Shown: in pieces, positions 6,550 through 6,796 of the stretch
How the letters are laid out: the number at the start of each line of letters is the position of its first letter
Position numbering within the stretch: position 1 is the stretch's first letter
Assembly (NCBI GenBank): GCA_003132265.1
Contig: PKXE01000232.1
Span: 19,690-26,485 of the forward strand
Reading direction: 5' to 3'
Length of the DNA: 6,796 nt
DNA from: Candidatus Dormiibacterota bacterium
Lineage (GTDB): Bacteria > Chloroflexota > Dormibacteria > Aeolococcales > Bog-877
Position numbers and translations under genes: made by a program
The notes under the pieces: model-generated
Told to the model about the DNA's origin: nothing
Databases searched by the model: none
Seen by the model: the letters and a program-made list of their open reading frames with translations, nothing else

Positions 6550-6796
6550 ATGAGTCCGCCTGCGCGCCAGCAGTCCTCCCCGGGACGGTCGTTTGGCGCG
6601 GTCGTTCCCGACGAATTCGAGGCCTGGAGGCCGCCCGGAAGCTCCCGATCCGGGCGGGCCCCGGTGCGCCGGCAGCGACCGGAGGCGACCCGGGCCAGCG
6701 CGCGTCCGATCTGGGGCCGCATCCCCGACGATGAGATCGAGGAGGTGGCGCGCCAGGCTGCGGAGCGGCGGGCGTCTCGGTTCGCGGCCCGGCAGC
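6550..6796 (+). CDS. Arg/Pro-rich N-terminus of a probable FtsQ/DivIB-type division protein (3' end missing)
   Basis: An ATG with a good Shine-Dalgarno opens a frame that stays open to the window edge (82 residues seen). The visible part is hydrophilic and has no membrane segment. It holds about 16 arginines and no lysine, is rich in Pro and Ser in its first 55 residues, then has a charged stretch (IPDDEIEEVARQAAERR, 58-74) that could form an amphipathic helix. No domain is recognisable. In dcw clusters ftsQ (divIB) commonly follows murB, and FtsQ has a variable basic cytoplasmic tail before its single membrane helix and POTRA domain, so position and composition fit. The tail would be long for FtsQ, and the diagnostic parts lie beyond the window, so an unrelated cluster-specific protein remains possible. 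The 9-nt gap after murB implies the same transcript. Confidence 0.55.
   Translation, partial: MSPPARQQSSPGRSFGAVVPDEFEAWRPPGSSRSGRAPVRRQRPEATRASARPIWGRIPDDEIEEVARQAAERRASRFAARQ

Noticed and set aside
1..6796. CRISPR array, insertion sequence, tRNA, phage or defence system
   Set aside because: No regularly spaced repeats, inverted repeats with a transposase, cloverleaf sequence or foreign-looking genes were seen. The window is almost fully occupied by cell wall and division genes of uniform composition.

Overview
This window is a stretch of a division and cell wall (dcw) cluster from a GC-rich bacterium. It holds seven tightly packed genes, all on the + strand: the 3' end of a class B penicillin-binding protein gene (ftsI-type), mraY, ftsW, murG, a murC-position Mur ligase, murB, and the 5' end of an Arg/Pro-rich reading frame in the usual ftsQ slot. 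Strong G/C preference at third codon positions, GTG and TTG starts and stop/start overlaps suggest a high-GC lineage. A Chloroflexota/Dormibacterota/Actinomycetota-like origin is my guess. The window alone does not settle the phylum.

Layout: ftsI (to 907), 1-nt gap, mraY (909-1877), GTGA overlap, ftsW (1874-3130 as read), long overlap, murG (3048-4142), 2-nt gap, murC/mpl-like ligase (4145-5590), GTGA overlap, murB (5587-6540), 9-nt gap with a good Shine-Dalgarno, ftsQ-like start (6550 onward). No non-coding stretch exceeds 9 nt. I see no internal promoter, terminator, RNA gene, mobile element or CRISPR array, so the block is probably one transcript with translational coupling.

Together the genes cover cytoplasmic precursor synthesis (MurB reduction, the MurC-type ligase), the lipid steps (MraY makes lipid I, MurG makes lipid II), and septal polymerisation and cross-linking (FtsW with FtsI). 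murE, murF and murD, which usually lie between ftsI and ftsW, are absent here.

Points worth a second look: (1) the ligase in the murC position has Mpl-type signatures in its N-terminal and central domains but a MurC-type PHxYSRT motif in its C-terminal domain; (2) ftsW reads 83 nt into murG, yet a one-base frame change would end it at a perfect TAATG stop/start junction; (3) FtsW has lost the conserved Glu and Lys of the QPSExxK segment; (4) the FtsI C-terminal end is divergent. I found no convincing new system. This is an ordinary operon with some unusual members.
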